The position numbers were made by a program, and so were the translations under genes. A DNA stretch of 64,000 nt from Prunus persica (lineage: Eukaryota > Streptophyta > Magnoliopsida > Rosales > Rosaceae). Numbering within the stretch: position 1 is the first letter of the stretch; every line of letters starts with the position of its first letter. This document shows, piece by piece, positions 38,171 through 50,170 of this stretch. The notes beneath the pieces were generated by a model. That model was given only the letters and a program-made list of their open reading frames with translations, did no database searches and was not told the DNA's origin. The DNA lies in contig NC_034010.1 in the NCBI RefSeq assembly GCF_000346465.2, positions 27,428,643 to 27,492,642 on the forward strand, given 5' to 3'.

Positions 38171-39910
38171 ATGGACATAAGACTGTTTGAGGCATCTCAT
38201 ACAGGAGATGTTCAACTCTTGCACCAACTGCTTGCAGAGAATCCACTTCTACTCCATAGCCTTGCGCTAGCTTCCACAGAAAACCCCTTACACGTTGCTT
38301 CGACTGCCGGCCATGTTGACTTTGTTAAGGAGACTGTGAGGTTGAAACCAGCTTTTGTGAAAGAACTCAACCAGGAGGGTTTTAGCCCCATGCACATCGC
38401 ATCCGCCAATGGTTATTTTGAGATTGTAAGGGAGCTGCTGAAAGTTGACCCAATACTGTGCCGGCTAAACGGAAGAGATCAGTGGACTCCTCTTCATTAT
38501 GCAGCTGCCAGAGGAAGGGTAGATGTTGTTGGAGAAATGGTTTTGGCTTGTCCTGAAAGTGTTGAAGATGTGACCACACAAGGGGAGACTGCCTTGCACC
38601 TTGCTGTTAAGAACAGCCAGTTTGAAGCAATTAAAGTTGTGGTGGAATTGGCCATACAACTGACGAAGGCGAACGTCCTGAATATGAAGGATAAGCATGG
38701 CAACACAGCTCTTCACCTAGCAACTTGGAAGAAACAACACCAGGTAAAGTACAAAAATTTAGTTTTCCATTTCGAACTGACCTTCCCTCTGAAACAGAGT
38801 GCAGGCATTCAGGATGAATGATTAACCATGAAGTGCTTGCGTGTGAGCCTTGTCCCCCTGAAAGTCAATGTTGACTTTATTATTTTACTAAGATATACAA
38901 AGTTGTTTCATAAATTTTGATCACAATCCAACCTAGAAAGAGGCGACTTATCAAAATATTTCAATGGAAACAAAGATAAAGAAGTGGAGTAGAACTTGTT
39001 TGATACTGCAAATGCCCAAATTATTAGTCAATCTTACAGATTACAGGCAGGAAGGATAAAAAAAAACAATGTAGTTGGTCAAGATATAGCACAAAATTCA
39101 TAATCTTAAGAAAAAAAATCTAATGAAGTAGAAATTTCACAGGTGGTGGAATGGTTAGTTGGCATAAATGGAACTACACCGGGTGCGTTGGAAATAAACA
39201 ATGTAAACCAGAGCGGTCTCACACCTCTTGATCTGCTGCTAATCTTCCCAAGTGAAGCCGGTGATGGGGAAATCCATGAGACCCTTCGCCGTGCTGGAAG
39301 TTCAAGAGCACAGGACATAGCCCATTCTGCTGTTCCTTCATTAGACTCTCATATCCTCTCACTTTGCCCCATGGCATCAGAGACCCCTCAACTGCAGCAG
39401 CCAAATAACTTGATGGAATACTTCAAGTTCAAAAAGGGCAGAGACTCTCCTAGCGATGCGCGTACCGCTCTGCTAGTCGTGGCAGTACTGGTAGCCACAG
39501 CAACCTTTCAAGTTGGGCTCAGCCCTCCAAATGGTGTATGGCAGGACAATGCTGGCTTGACCAAGAATGGGACTGGCAGTGCTGAACCAGCACGCTTAGC
39601 AGGGAAGTCCATCATGGGTTCTTATAATGCAGTTCTATTTGTCATCTTTGTATCTTTCAACTCAATCGGGTTTTCAGTTTCTCTTCACATGATCAGCGTC
39701 CTCACTAGCAACTTCCCTTTGCAGTTGGAGCTTCAAATCTGCGTCGTTGCAATGTACGTCACCTACAACACTGCAATGATCAACATTGCACCAGATAACA
39801 CAACGGTCCTCATCACTGTGTTTACAGCAGTTTTGCCTACTTTGGTATCAGTTGCTGCCAAATGGGGTAGGCACTTTTTCATGAGGCTTAGAGAATTTCT
39901 AGCAAATTGA
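38171..39910 (+). CDS. Ankyrin-repeat PGG-domain membrane protein, BDA1-like, copy 1
   Basis: Two exons, 38171-38743 and 39143-39910, give 446 aa. Start chosen at MDIRLFEASHTGDVQLL, where the family begins; an upstream in-frame Met exists at 38093. Residues 1-220 hold about five ankyrin repeats (ENPLHVASTAGHVDFV, FSPMHIASANGYFEIVRELL, WTPLHYAAARGRVDVV, ETALHLAVKNSQFEAI, NTALHLATWKKQHQ). A linker with QSGLTPLDLLL follows, then the PGG domain (SPSDARTALLVVAVLVATATFQVGLSPPNGVW) and further membrane segments to the end. BDA1/ACD6-type proteins are plasma-membrane regulators of immunity, BDA1 acting downstream of the receptor-like protein SNC2. Complete, the only intact member of this cluster. Confidence 0.9.
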
Positions 39911-40389
39911 ATGCTTAGGTTTCATATGAATTAGTTTTCTGATAAACTCAACTCCTGGAATACCATTTTTTCCACTGTCATTACCAATTAACGATGAACA
40001 ACAACCTGTGATGGCGATTGTATCATCTTGTAACGCTGCAATTATTTGTAAAATGTTATTTTTGTTTGTTCTAATTCGAAGACTCTTACCACTATTCTCT
40101 GATAAAAATAAACAAACTTTGATCGGTAGTTTTCTTGTAGAAGATACATATCATTCTCAATATTTGTTTTCTAATTTCCAAGCGTTGACCCTGATGCAGA
40201 TCAGATGTTCCACCATATGAAAACACGAAATTCCAACTCAGATTATTCTAAGGTCATCATGAATTATTATAGTTATCTCATCAATAGATTATGAATTTAC
40301 ATGACTAGAGTTCAGACAATTGCTCTGCTACGTGTCTGATCCTAGGTTTTGTACCTTAAGGCACAGGTTATGTTTTATCTGGTGAAGAA
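39911..40389. other. Ankyrin copy 1 3' flank and copy 2 promoter
   Basis: No gene. The right part (40205-40389) closely matches the promoter of copy 3 (48420-48620) up to GTGAAGAA, where the Copia element starts. Confidence 0.5.
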
Positions 40390-42379
40390 TGTTGACGTGA
40401 GTCTCCTAATTAATAAATGAGATTTACTTTCTTAATTAATTAAGGGATTTACTTTCTTATTTTATATAGTTGACAAATCATTATATAATTAGAAGATACT
40501 ATCATAATTGATACTGTATCTAATTCCTATATATAACTCCTTATGAAGAAGAATAAAACTTAACCTAAAGTATTCAAACCATATTCATATTTTAGCGTTG
40601 TATTAGAGCAATCAATCATAGGTTGTCTGTAAAACCTTATCTCAAATTTCTCATATTCAAATCAAAAACCCTAAATCAAATTCCTCATATTTTCCCCAAA
40701 TCCAAATCCCTCAAATCTAAAGTTCTCAAATCCTCTTATCAAAATCCCTAAACACATACCCTCAAATCTTATACACATGCCTCTCAAATCCAATTCCTCC
40801 ATCAAATTCAGACATCAAATTCCTCCAATCAAAATTCTTCACATTCTTATATCACATCTTACTTCCGCTGCGATGTCAGGAACCCCTACGATTCTCCCCC
40901 TTATTGCAGACTCACAAAAGCATGCGGCCAATCCTGCTGACTTGGCTACCCGGACTCGTGCTTCTATCGCCACCACCAAAGGTTCTACTTTTCATACGTC
41001 CTCTCAAAAATCTACATGGATTATCGACTCGGGTGCTATGGATCACATGGCATTTGATCCTGGCCAACTTATTAGTCGCAAATCATCCACTCCGTCGGTA
41101 ATGTCTAATGCTAATGGTACCCTTCCCCTGTGGTTGGGAAGGGCTCTCTATCAGTCTCTACTTTCCTACATCTGGATTCTGTATTGCTTGATCCATCTTT
41201 GGACCATAACTTGTTGTCTATTGCACAACTTACTACTACTTTGGGGGTGTACTATAACATTTTGGCTGAATCATTGTGTTTTTCAAGACATCCTCACGTG
41301 AAAGACGATTGGTTGTGGTACTCTGCGGAGCAAACTTTACTACTTGGACTGGGCACCGGATAGTGAGATCAAGGTTGGTCAAGCTTTCACAACAAGTAGA
41401 ACTCATTTTGAGCGGGAGAGAGACAAAGTTTGGTTATGGCATAAAAGTCTTGGGCATACCTCATTCGGTTATCTTAAGAAGTTGTTTCCATCATTATTTT
41501 CCAGTCTTGATGTTTCCAACTTCCAGTGTGAATTGGCTATAAGTCATCGTGTTCCGTTCCCATTAAGGTCAAATAAGAGTTTGATTCCATTTTCTCTTGT
41601 TCATTCTGATGTTTGGGGGACTGCTAAAATTATCACTCTGGTAGGAGCTCGATGGTTTGTCATGTAAATAGATTATTGCACACGCATGACTTGGGTTTCC
41701 CTTCTCAAAACTAAAGGGGAAGTCAGTTCCAAGTTTCAACAGTTTTATCAAATGGTGGAGACTTAGTTTCATGCTAGAATTCAGGTTCTTCGTTCTGACA
41801 ATGGCGGAGAATTTCTCAACCATGATCTTAACCAGTTCTTACAAGATCATGACATCATACATCAACGTTCATTCCCTTACACTCCTCAACAGAATGGGGT
41901 GGCTGAAAGAAAGAACAGACACTGATTGGAAGTAGTTCGTGCCTCTCTCTTTGGTGCCAATAAACCACGATCTTTTTAGGCCAAAGCAGTCGTCTCTGCA
42001 ATATACCTCATCAATCGAATTCCCTCTAATATCCTAAATTTCCAAACACCACTTCAAACACTTCACCACCATATCCAAATACCTTTCAACCCAAACCTGG
42101 AACCCCGGATTTTCGAATGTGTTGTATTTCTCTACTTATGTGACCACCAACGAAGCAAATTGGATACCAGAGCTAAAAAGTGTGTTTTCATTGGCTATGC
42201 ACCTCATCAGAAAGGATACCAGTGTTATCATCCTCCTAGTTAGAAGGTCTTTACCTCCATATATGTTGTGTTTCGGGAACACGACTTATATTTTTCAATA
42301 GTCCAAGAGGAGAATCGAGAATCCACCACTGCTTAAATTCTCAATTTTTTTCGCTATGACTTCACTCTGCACCGACACG

Positions 42380-42545
42380 ATCGGTCGCCAGTGGAAAGCC
42401 ACCAGTCTTCCCCTTTTAGCTCTTCGAACACTGAGAATCTACTTCAAAACGACCGGTCTCCAATGGAAAGCCACCGGTAGGCCCCTCTTAGTTCTTCAAA
42501 TACAGAGAACCTGCTTCAAAACGGCCGGTCTCCAGCAGACAGTGA
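42380..42545. repeat. 72-bp tandem repeat in the Copia integrase-RT spacer
   Basis: GGTC(G/T)CCA at 42383, 42455 and 42527, 72 bp apart (24 codons), with GGAAAGCCACC and TTCAAAACG blocks in each unit. Confidence 0.8.
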
Positions 42546-42896
42546 CTGGTCGCCGGAGAAAAACGATTAGTTGTCTCCACGCTATCAAAATCAAGACGAG
42601 GAAATTGAATTGTTTATGAGATTTTTCCCGCTCCAGCTCCAATACCACACTAATCACTTGCTGAGAAAGTCATTCGGGTGACATCTTTTCCTGAAACTGA
42701 TAACACTAATGAAATATTCCATGATGATTTGATTATAGAAGGCACAAAACCTACATATCAGCTTCCAGAAAGGAAGAACCATGGCAAACCTTGAGTAAAA
42801 TATGAAGCAGATCTTAAAGCTAAAGGGAAATACCCCATCGATAATTATATATCTCTCAGCAAATTATGAGAGTCACGTGTGCACTATGTGAAGTAG

Positions 42897-43538
42897 TTGG
42901 TTGACATATCTGTCCCGAACAATATAAGTGAAGCACTAGAAGACCCAAAATGGAAAGAAGCCATGAATGAAGAAATGCGAGCTCTCCAAAAGAATGTTAT
43001 ATGGGAACTCGTGCCCTTACCTTATGGAAAGAAGACAGTAGGCTGCATATGGATTTATACTGTGAAACTCAAAGAAGACGGATCCATTGAAAGATATAAA
43101 GCTAGATTGGTGGCGAATGGATACACACAGAGATATGGGATAGATTACCAAGAGACCTTTGTCCCAGTAGCCAAGATTAACAATATTAGAGTCCTATTGT
43201 CTCTAGTAGCAAATCTCGATTGGCCACTACATCAGTTTGATTTCAAAAATGCATTCTTACATGGAGACTTGGAAGAAGAAGTATATATGGACTTACCCCC
43301 AGGATGTAATTCAGCTCCTGACAAGAAGAATCAAGTTTGCAAGCTTAGAAAGTCATTATATGGGTTAAAGCAATCTCACAGGGCATGGTTTGACAGATTT
43401 ACTAAATCTATAAAGAATTTTGGATATACACATAGTAATTCAGATCACACCTTGTTCTTGAAGCGTGATGAAGGAAAACTTATTGCATTGATTGTTTATG
43501 TAGATGACATAGTCTTAACTGGAAACGACGCAGGATAG
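42897..43538 (+). pseudogene. Copia reverse transcriptase fragment
   Basis: An open stretch of 213 codons with the RVT_2 pattern: EALEDPKWKEAMNEEM, IERYKARLVANGYTQ, DYQETFVPVAK, FDFKNAFLHGDLEEEVYM, and the YVDD catalytic motif. It ends in a TAG shortly after the YVDD region. Confidence 0.88.
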
Positions 43539-43668
43539 CAATTGAAGTTGCAAAAGTATTTGTCTCGGGAATTTGAGATGAAGGATTTAGGTGATATGAA
43601 GTCCTTTCTTGGAATTAAAGTAGCAAGGTCAAGAACTAGTATATTTTCTGTCTCAAAGGAAGTATGTA

Positions 43669-44448
43669 ATGGATCTACTCACTGAAACAAGAATGCTTGG
43701 ATGTAAGCCCATTGACACACCTATTAAGATGAATCACAAGTTGTGTGAAGACATAGACCAAGAAAAAATCAATAAGGAACAGTACCAACGCCTTATTGGG
43801 AGGTTGATATACCCGGCACACACAAGAACAGATATTGCATATGCTATGAGTGTGGTTAGTCAGTTTATGCATTCACCCAGTGTTTCTTATAGGAATGCAG
43901 TTGATCGGATCTTAAGATACTTAAAGTCAGCCCCTGGGAAAGGATTAATGTTCTCAAAAAATGGAGATTTTGAAGTTGTTGGATATACATATGCTAATTG
44001 GGCTGGTTCCATTACAGATAGACGCTCTACTTATGGTTACTTTACATTTGTGGGAGGTAATCTAGTCACTTGGGGGAGTAAAAAATAAAATGTGGTTTCT
44101 CGGTCTAGTGCAGCATAGTATCGAGGAATGACTCATGGAGTTTGTGAATTATTGTGGATCAGAAGACTCTTGACAGAATTGGGCATTAAGCCAGAAAAAC
44201 CAATAGAGTTGCATTGTGACAACAAATCAGCTATCGATATTGCTCATAGTCCAGTTCAACATGATCGAACCAAACATGTTGAGGTGGACAGACATTTCAT
44301 CAAGGAAAAAATTGAGAATAAGATCATCCGCCTACCAATTGTAAAATCAGAAGATCAACTGGCAGATGTCTTAACAAAAGCAATTTGTGGAATATTTCAT
44401 GACTCACTTACCAAGTTGGGCGTTGGTGACATATATGCACCAACTTGA
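43669..44448 (+). pseudogene. Copia RNase H fragment
   Basis: Two pieces separated by a TAA at about 44086 and a TAG after SSAA. They carry YQRLIGRLIYPAHTRTDIAYAM and YANWAGSITDRRSTYGYFTFV (the catalytic Asp of the usual ADWAG is Asn here). The end holds LHCDNKSAIDIAHSPVQHDRTKHVEVDRHFI and DQLADVLTKAI. The end of this ORF runs into the purine tract. Confidence 0.85.
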
Positions 44449-44912
44449 GGAGGAGTGTTAATGTGAGTCTCCTAATTAATCAAGGTGATTTACTTCCTTG
44501 ATTAATTAAGGGATTTACTTTCTTATTTTATATAGTTGACAAAACATTGTATAATTAGGAGATACTATCCTAATTGAGTACTATATCTATTTTCTTGTAA
44601 AGCACTGATGTCAATTCCTATATATGTCCTCATGAAGAAGAATAAAACTTACTCTTTAACCTTGATAGATTAAGCAATGCATTTGAATCTTGAGTCACAA
44701 GCTATTCTTCATCAAGTGAAGAACTCACTCACCTAAGCAGGCATATATAGTGACTTCAATAGAGATGAGGTGCTTAACCGCCACAATGGATTATAAGGTT
44801 GTTTGAGGCTTTTCGAACAGGAGATATCCAACTTTGTACCAACTTCTGGCGAAGAATCCACTTCTGCTCCGTACTCTTGCACTAGCTTCTTTAGAGAATC
44901 CCTTACATGAGG

Positions 44913-46279
44913 TGATAATAACACAATAGCACATGTTTATTGCCCTTAACATTTAATTTCAAAACAAATATAAAGGGTAATTAAAGAATATTGTGCAATT
45001 ATATTTTTAATTGGTCAAATTGGTTTAATGCTATTTTATTAACTTTGATCAATGATTTTCTATTTTTGTAGGTGTGCATGTGTGTGTTGTGAAAAGAATA
45101 AAAAAAACACATGCATGACTAGAAATGTCCACTTCAAAAGAATGAATTGTATAAATAAAGATGAAGAAGAAATGGAGTACAACCAACAAAGTGAAGCATC
45201 CAAGCAATTAACCCATGCCAAAAGAAGAAAACAATTGAAAAGAATGCATGAAGTGCCACACCCATGCCAAAAGAAGAAAGGAAAAGAAGTATGGGATGAA
45301 AGCAAACAAGAAGAAATGGAATTCACATGCTTGTAAGGTGTCATCCACTCCAAACAAGATCAAATTCATTGCATATTGACTAAAAAGATGATGAAAGCCA
45401 CAAGAAAAGGAAAAAAATATAAAAGAATTCAACAATGGAATTATGGCAACCTCACCAACATAGACAAGATGAAGTGGGAGTTATGGATTGTATTAAAATA
45501 GGAATGGTGGTGTTGGAATTCATCATGATGTTCCTCCCTCTTAGCCCTATAAATAGAGAAGTCTTCAAGCTTCAAAACACACACCAAGTTCACAATCTTC
45601 TCTTGAGCTCTCTCTCCTTCCTCCAATTCTTCTAGTTCTAAATTTCTGTTTTAGTTTTATTTTATGGGAAACTAACTCCCTAGCTAAGGCTAGGGGGAAA
45701 GCTTTTAATATGAGTATGTAATTTTTATTAGTTTGATCCAAACTTAAGTTTTAATGTGAATTTGTAGTTTTGTTCAAATGGAATTTGTAGTTTTTCTTTT
45801 TAATTAATTGATGAATGTTTGATAATCTATTTCATGGGTTCAATCATGTTTTTCCCATTATGTAGTAAAAACTTTCATGCTTTTAAAAGATGAGATAATT
45901 ACTAAGATAGATAGAATTTCGATGAAGATTATTTTTTGATAGTTTGTTACCAATGGTACAAGTTATGCTTAGAATACTTCTAAAGGAAATTAAAAAGAAC
46001 TTTAATTATTTTGAACAACTACTATGGAAAATGTTTTGTTGATCAAATTAATAAAAGTTGCATGCTTATGTTAAAAGTCGAACCCCAATGCCTTAGTGTT
46101 TTAATCAATTGAATTTTCTTTAAAACAAATCTTGTTTAAATCTACTTCTCAATCATAATTGTTCTATCTCAACTCTCTTTATTTTCTTTACACTGCTCTA
46201 TGTGGATACGACACTCAGACTTCCGAGCTACACTACTATACGACACCTTTGCTTGGGTTTTGCAAAGTGGTACAAATCA
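44913..46279. mobile_element. Solo-LTR-like insertion in exon 1 of ankyrin copy 2
   Basis: 1367 bp beginning TGATAATAACAC and ending ACAAATCA (TG...CA), flanked by a perfect 5-bp direct repeat TGAGG (44908-44912 and 46280-46284). Inside, a TATA-like CTATAAATAGAG lies at about 45549, as in an LTR promoter; no gag-pol is present. Aligning with copy 1 shows that the host exon sequence is otherwise continuous across it. The family is unknown, probably a large-LTR Gypsy type. Confidence 0.8.
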
Positions 46280-46405
46280 TGAGGCTTCCATTGCTGGCCA
46301 TGTTGACTTTGTCAAGGAGATTTTGAGGTTCAAACCAGATTTTGCCAAAGAAATTAACAACGATAGGTTTAGCCCCATGCATATCGCATTTGCATCTGCC
46401 AATGG

Positions 46406-46838
46406 GTTGTTGTGCGCAGCGGAAGCATATTGCACTGGGTGGACAATACGAAACCGTTGAAACAACTAGACAAATGAAAATAGCAAAATCCAAGGGACAC
46501 AAGGATTTATACTAGTTCGGCCCGTGTGTAGCCTACATCTAGTTCTAAGATGGCAAGAACTTCCACTAGTATCCCGAAGGAGATTACAAACTAAGGAGAT
46601 TATACACTCTCACCTAGTCTAGGAATTACAGAGTTTAACTCTCACAACCCAAATCCTAAATACACCCAAGTCACTCACACACAAATACCAAAAGAGAGAG
46701 AGACTACAAAGATATGAAGAACACTTATAAACAAAGAAGTTCTTCACATCACCATCTTTTCCGGACGCAAAAGGTACAGCAACAAAGATACCATGGTGCA
46801 TACGGCTTGCCCCATGACAAGAGCACTCTCTCACCTAT
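46406..46838. mobile_element. Second insertion in ankyrin copy 2, unclassified
   Basis: About 430 bp foreign to the other copies, replacing about 115 bp of exon 1. It includes ACAAGGATTTATACTAGTTC and repeated GGAGATTA motifs, similar in style to the insertion in RLP-B. No ends or target duplication could be fixed. Confidence 0.5.
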
Positions 46839-48102
46839 TGTGCTACCAGAGAGAGGGTAGATGATGTTGTTGAAATGGTTTTAACTTGCACAAAAAGTGT
46901 TGAAGATGTAACCGTACAAGGGGAGACTAGTTTGCACCTTGCTGTTAAGCGCAGCCAGTTTGAAGCAATTAAAGCGTTGGTGGAGTTGGTCAGAGAAATG
47001 AACAAGGTGAACATCCTGAATATGAAGGATAATAATGGCAATTCAGTTCTTCATCTAGCAGGCTGGAAAAAAAAACAACACCAGGTAAAGTACAATCTGA
47101 TCAATTAGTTTTGCCTTACAGACCTTCCTCTGAAACTGATCGCACTCAAGATGAATGATTTTTCATGGAGTGGTTGCGTGTGAGCTTTGTCACCCTTAAA
47201 GCTAATGTTGACATCATTATTTTACTAGGATGTTCAGAGTGGTTTCGTAAATTTTGACCAAAATCCAACCCAGAAAGAGGTGACTCTGATTCACCAACAT
47301 ATTCTATGGAAACAAAGATAAAAAGAAGAGTATAACTTGTTTGATACTGCAAATGCCTAAATTATCAACCAATCTTACAGAATTCATAATCTTAAGAAAA
47401 AATCTAATGATGTAAAAATTTCGGAGGTGGTGGAATGGTTAGTTGGCATTAATGGAATTACTCCAGCTGCATTGGAAGAAAACAATGTAAACCAAAGTGG
47501 TCTCACACCTCTTGATCTGCTGCTAGTCTTCCCAAGTGAAGCCGGTGATATGGAAATCCACTAGACCCTTAGTGGTGCTGGAGCTTCGAGAGCACAAGAC
47601 ATAGCCCATTCTGCTGTTCCTTCCCTTGACTCTGACCATACCCTCTCACATTGTCCCACGGAATCAGAGACCCCTCAATTGCAGCAGCCAAATAACTTGA
47701 TGGAATACTTCAAGTTCAAAAAGGGCAGACTCTGCCAGCGATGCATGATTGCTAGTTGTAGCAGTACTGGTAGCCACAGCAACCTTTCAAGTTGGGCTTA
47801 GCCTTCCAAATGGTATTTGGTAGGACAGTAGTGACTTGATCAAGAATGGGTTCATATAGTGCAGTCGCATTTGTCATGTTTGTGGCTTTCAACTCAATCG
47901 GGTTTTCGGTTTCTGTTTACATGATCAATGTCCTCACTTGCAATTTCCCTTTGCATTTGAAGCTTCAAATCTGCATTATTGCAATGTACTGCAACTACAC
48001 AACTGCAATGACCATCATTGCACCAGATAACACAAAGGTCTTCCTCATTGTGTTTGTGTTTACATCAGTTTTGCCTGGTTTTGTATCAGAGAGCCTCTAG
48101 TA

Positions 48103-48696
48103 AATTCGATGCATAGGTTCATATGAATTAGTTTGCTGAGAAACTTAACTCCTGGAACATCATTTTTTCCACTGTCATTACCAATTAAAGATGAATAACA
48201 TGCCTTTGATGGCGATTGATTCATCTTGAAGCGCTGCAAATTCTTTGTAAAATGTTATTTTTCTTTGTTCTAAGACTCCTCACCATTCAGACATCTGTAA
48301 TAGCATTCTCAGATAAAAATATATATATATAAAATTGATCAGTAGTTTTCTCCTTCTAGAAGATACATATCAATCTGAATATTGTTTCTAATTTCCAATG
48401 GTTGACTCTGATGCAAATGTTCCACCATATGAAAACAGGAAATTCCAACTGAGAATATTCTAAGGTCATCCTGAATTATTATTGTTATCTCATCAACAGA
48501 TTATGAATTAACATAACTAAAGTTCAGACAATTACTCTGCTACATGTCTGATCCTAGGTTTTGTACCTTAAGGCACAAGTTATGTTTTATTTAATCTTGA
48601 TAGGTATATTTTTGGCAGTGAAGAACTCATTCACCTGAGCAGGCATGTATAGTCACTTCAATAGAGATGAGGTGCTTAACAATTAACAATACCACA
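48103..48696. other. Ankyrin copy 2 3' flank and copy 3 promoter
   Basis: No gene; repeats the inter-copy spacer seen at 39911-40389. It shows how the copy 2 promoter would look without the Copia element. Confidence 0.5.
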
Positions 48697-50170
48697 ATGG
48701 ATATAAGGCTGTATGAGGCATCTAGAACAGGAGAGATATCCAACTCCTGCACCAGTTTCTGGCGGAGAATCCCCTTCTACTCCATACTCTTGCGCTAGCT
48801 TCTGCCAAGAACCCCTTACATGTTGCTTCCATTGCTGGCCATGTTGACTTTGTTAAGGAGATTGTGAGGATCAAGCCAGATTTTGCCAAAGAAATGAGCA
48901 ATGATGGTTTTAGCCCCATCCATATTGCATCTGCCAAAGGATATTTGGAGATCGTAAGGGAGCTGCTGAAAGTTGACCCAAGACTTTCTCAGCTGAAAGG
49001 AAGGGATGAATGGACTCCTCTTCATTATGCTGCTAGCAGAGGGAGAGTAGATGTAATTAGAGAAATGGCTTTGTCTTGTCAAGAAAGTGTTGCAGATGTG
49101 ACCATACAAGGGGAGACTGCTTTGAACCTTGCTGTAAAGCCTTGGTGGAATTGGTCAGAGAAATGAACAAGGTGAACATCCTGAATATGAAGGATAAGCT
49201 TGGAAATTCAGTTCTTCATCTAGCAAGCTGGAAAAAACAACACCAGGCAAGTACTATTTGATCCATCTCAGTATCCTTTTTTATTTTCTTCTGGTCATTA
49301 AAGTTGGGAAAGCTCCATATTGAGTTTGAATGCTCATATTAGACAAACATTAACCTCAAAAACGTAAGCTGCTAGGAAATTGGCATTACAGTCATTTGTA
49401 TTGACTTTATCATCTGACTACAAATTTCACAGGTGGTGGAATGGTTGGTTGGAAATGGAAATATTGCAGGTGCCTTGGAAGTAAATAATGTAAACCATAG
49501 TGGTCTGACACCTCTGGATCTGCTACTGATCTTCCCAAGTGAAGCCAGTGATAGGGAAATGGAGGCGATCCTTCGTGGCACTGGAGCTATGAGAGCAGGA
49601 GACATAGTACACTCTGGTGTTCCAAGCCATAACCATCCCCATGCCCCCATGGAATCAGACACCAATCCATTGCAGCAACCAGATAATCTGGTGGAGTTCT
49701 TCAAGTTCAAAAAGGGAAGAGATTCTCCAAGTGACGCACGTGACGCACTATTAGTTGTAGCTGTCCTAGTAGCTACCACAACCTATCAAGTTGCAGCAAA
49801 CCCTCCAGGCGGGGTATGGCAGGATGCTGTTTTAAACAAAAACGGGACAACTTCCAACACAAGCAATGCTTCAACACACTATGCAGGGACAGACATCCTA
49901 GGTTCTTACTATCCGGCTTACTTCATTGTGTTTGCAGTTTTCAACTCCATCGGATTTTCGATGTCTCTTCACATGATCAAAATTCTCACGACCAATTTCC
50001 CTCTGCAGCTGGAGCACCAGGTACAGGGCTGCATTCTTTATTTCTGCTTACACCGGCTTTGCCTAGGATGCTACAACTTGCTGCCAAATGTGCTAGGCCA
50101 CTTGTCAACATCATCAGGGTTAGATCACAGCCTTTGGTTAATCGAATGCAAAGCTTCATCAATCATTTGA
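48697..50170 (+). pseudogene. Ankyrin-PGG copy 3, frameshifted
   Basis: Starts MDIRLYEASRTGE, but an extra GA (GGAGAGATATCC against GGAGATATCC in copy 2) shifts the frame after about 13 codons. The correct frame reappears at 48864 (IKPDFAKEMSNDGFSPIHIASAKGYLEIV). A 25-nt deletion between two AAGC sequences (about 49138) shifts it again, removing the SQFEAI part of an ankyrin repeat. Exon 2 (from 49433) is open through the PGG domain (SPSDARDALLVVAVLVATTTYQVAANPPGGVW), with a better PPGG motif than copy 1, but the last membrane segment is largely deleted after PLQLEH. A shorter product from an internal Met (48864) cannot be ruled out, but the second shift argues against it. Confidence 0.82.

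Larger units (their letters stand above)
40390..44715 (+). mobile_element. Degenerate Ty1/Copia retrotransposon in the promoter of ankyrin copy 2
   Basis: LTR-like ends: left from 40390 (TGTTGACGTGAGTCTCC) to about 40600, right 44456-44715 (TGTTAATGTGAGTCTCC). The left one is followed by TTGTATTAGAGCAA, a decayed initiator-tRNA-Met primer site. The right one is preceded by TTGAGGAGGAG, a Copia-type purine tract. GTGAAGAA flanks both ends (40382-40389 and 44716-44723). Domains in Copia order: protease WIIDSGAMDH (about 41013), GAG-pre-integrase, integrase with stops (41580-42060), reverse transcriptase with YVDDIVLTGND (42897-43538) and RNase H (43669-44448). Many stops and shifts. The LTRs differ clearly, so it is older than the Tat element. 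Confidence 0.88.
44786..48102 (+). pseudogene. Ankyrin-PGG copy 2, disrupted
   Basis: Homologous to copy 1 throughout. The start ATG is at 44786, but an extra T in codon 2-3 shifts the frame and gives TGA at codon 7. Exon 1 is cut by a solo-LTR-like insertion (44913-46279), resumes at GHVDFVKEILRFKPDFAKE (46285), is cut again at 46406-46838 where about 115 bp of ankyrin DNA are also lost, and resumes at 46839 (VTVQGETSLHLAVKRSQFEAI). The exon 2 acceptor (47426/47427) is preserved, but a TAG follows at about 47563. Further deletions lie in the PGG region (47727-47850), and the last ORF ends at 48100. Not functional. Confidence 0.9.

Noticed and set aside
45052..45336. Lys/Glu-rich 94-codon frame
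   Set aside because: Lies wholly inside the solo-LTR-like insertion, purine-rich by composition, no homologue known to me.
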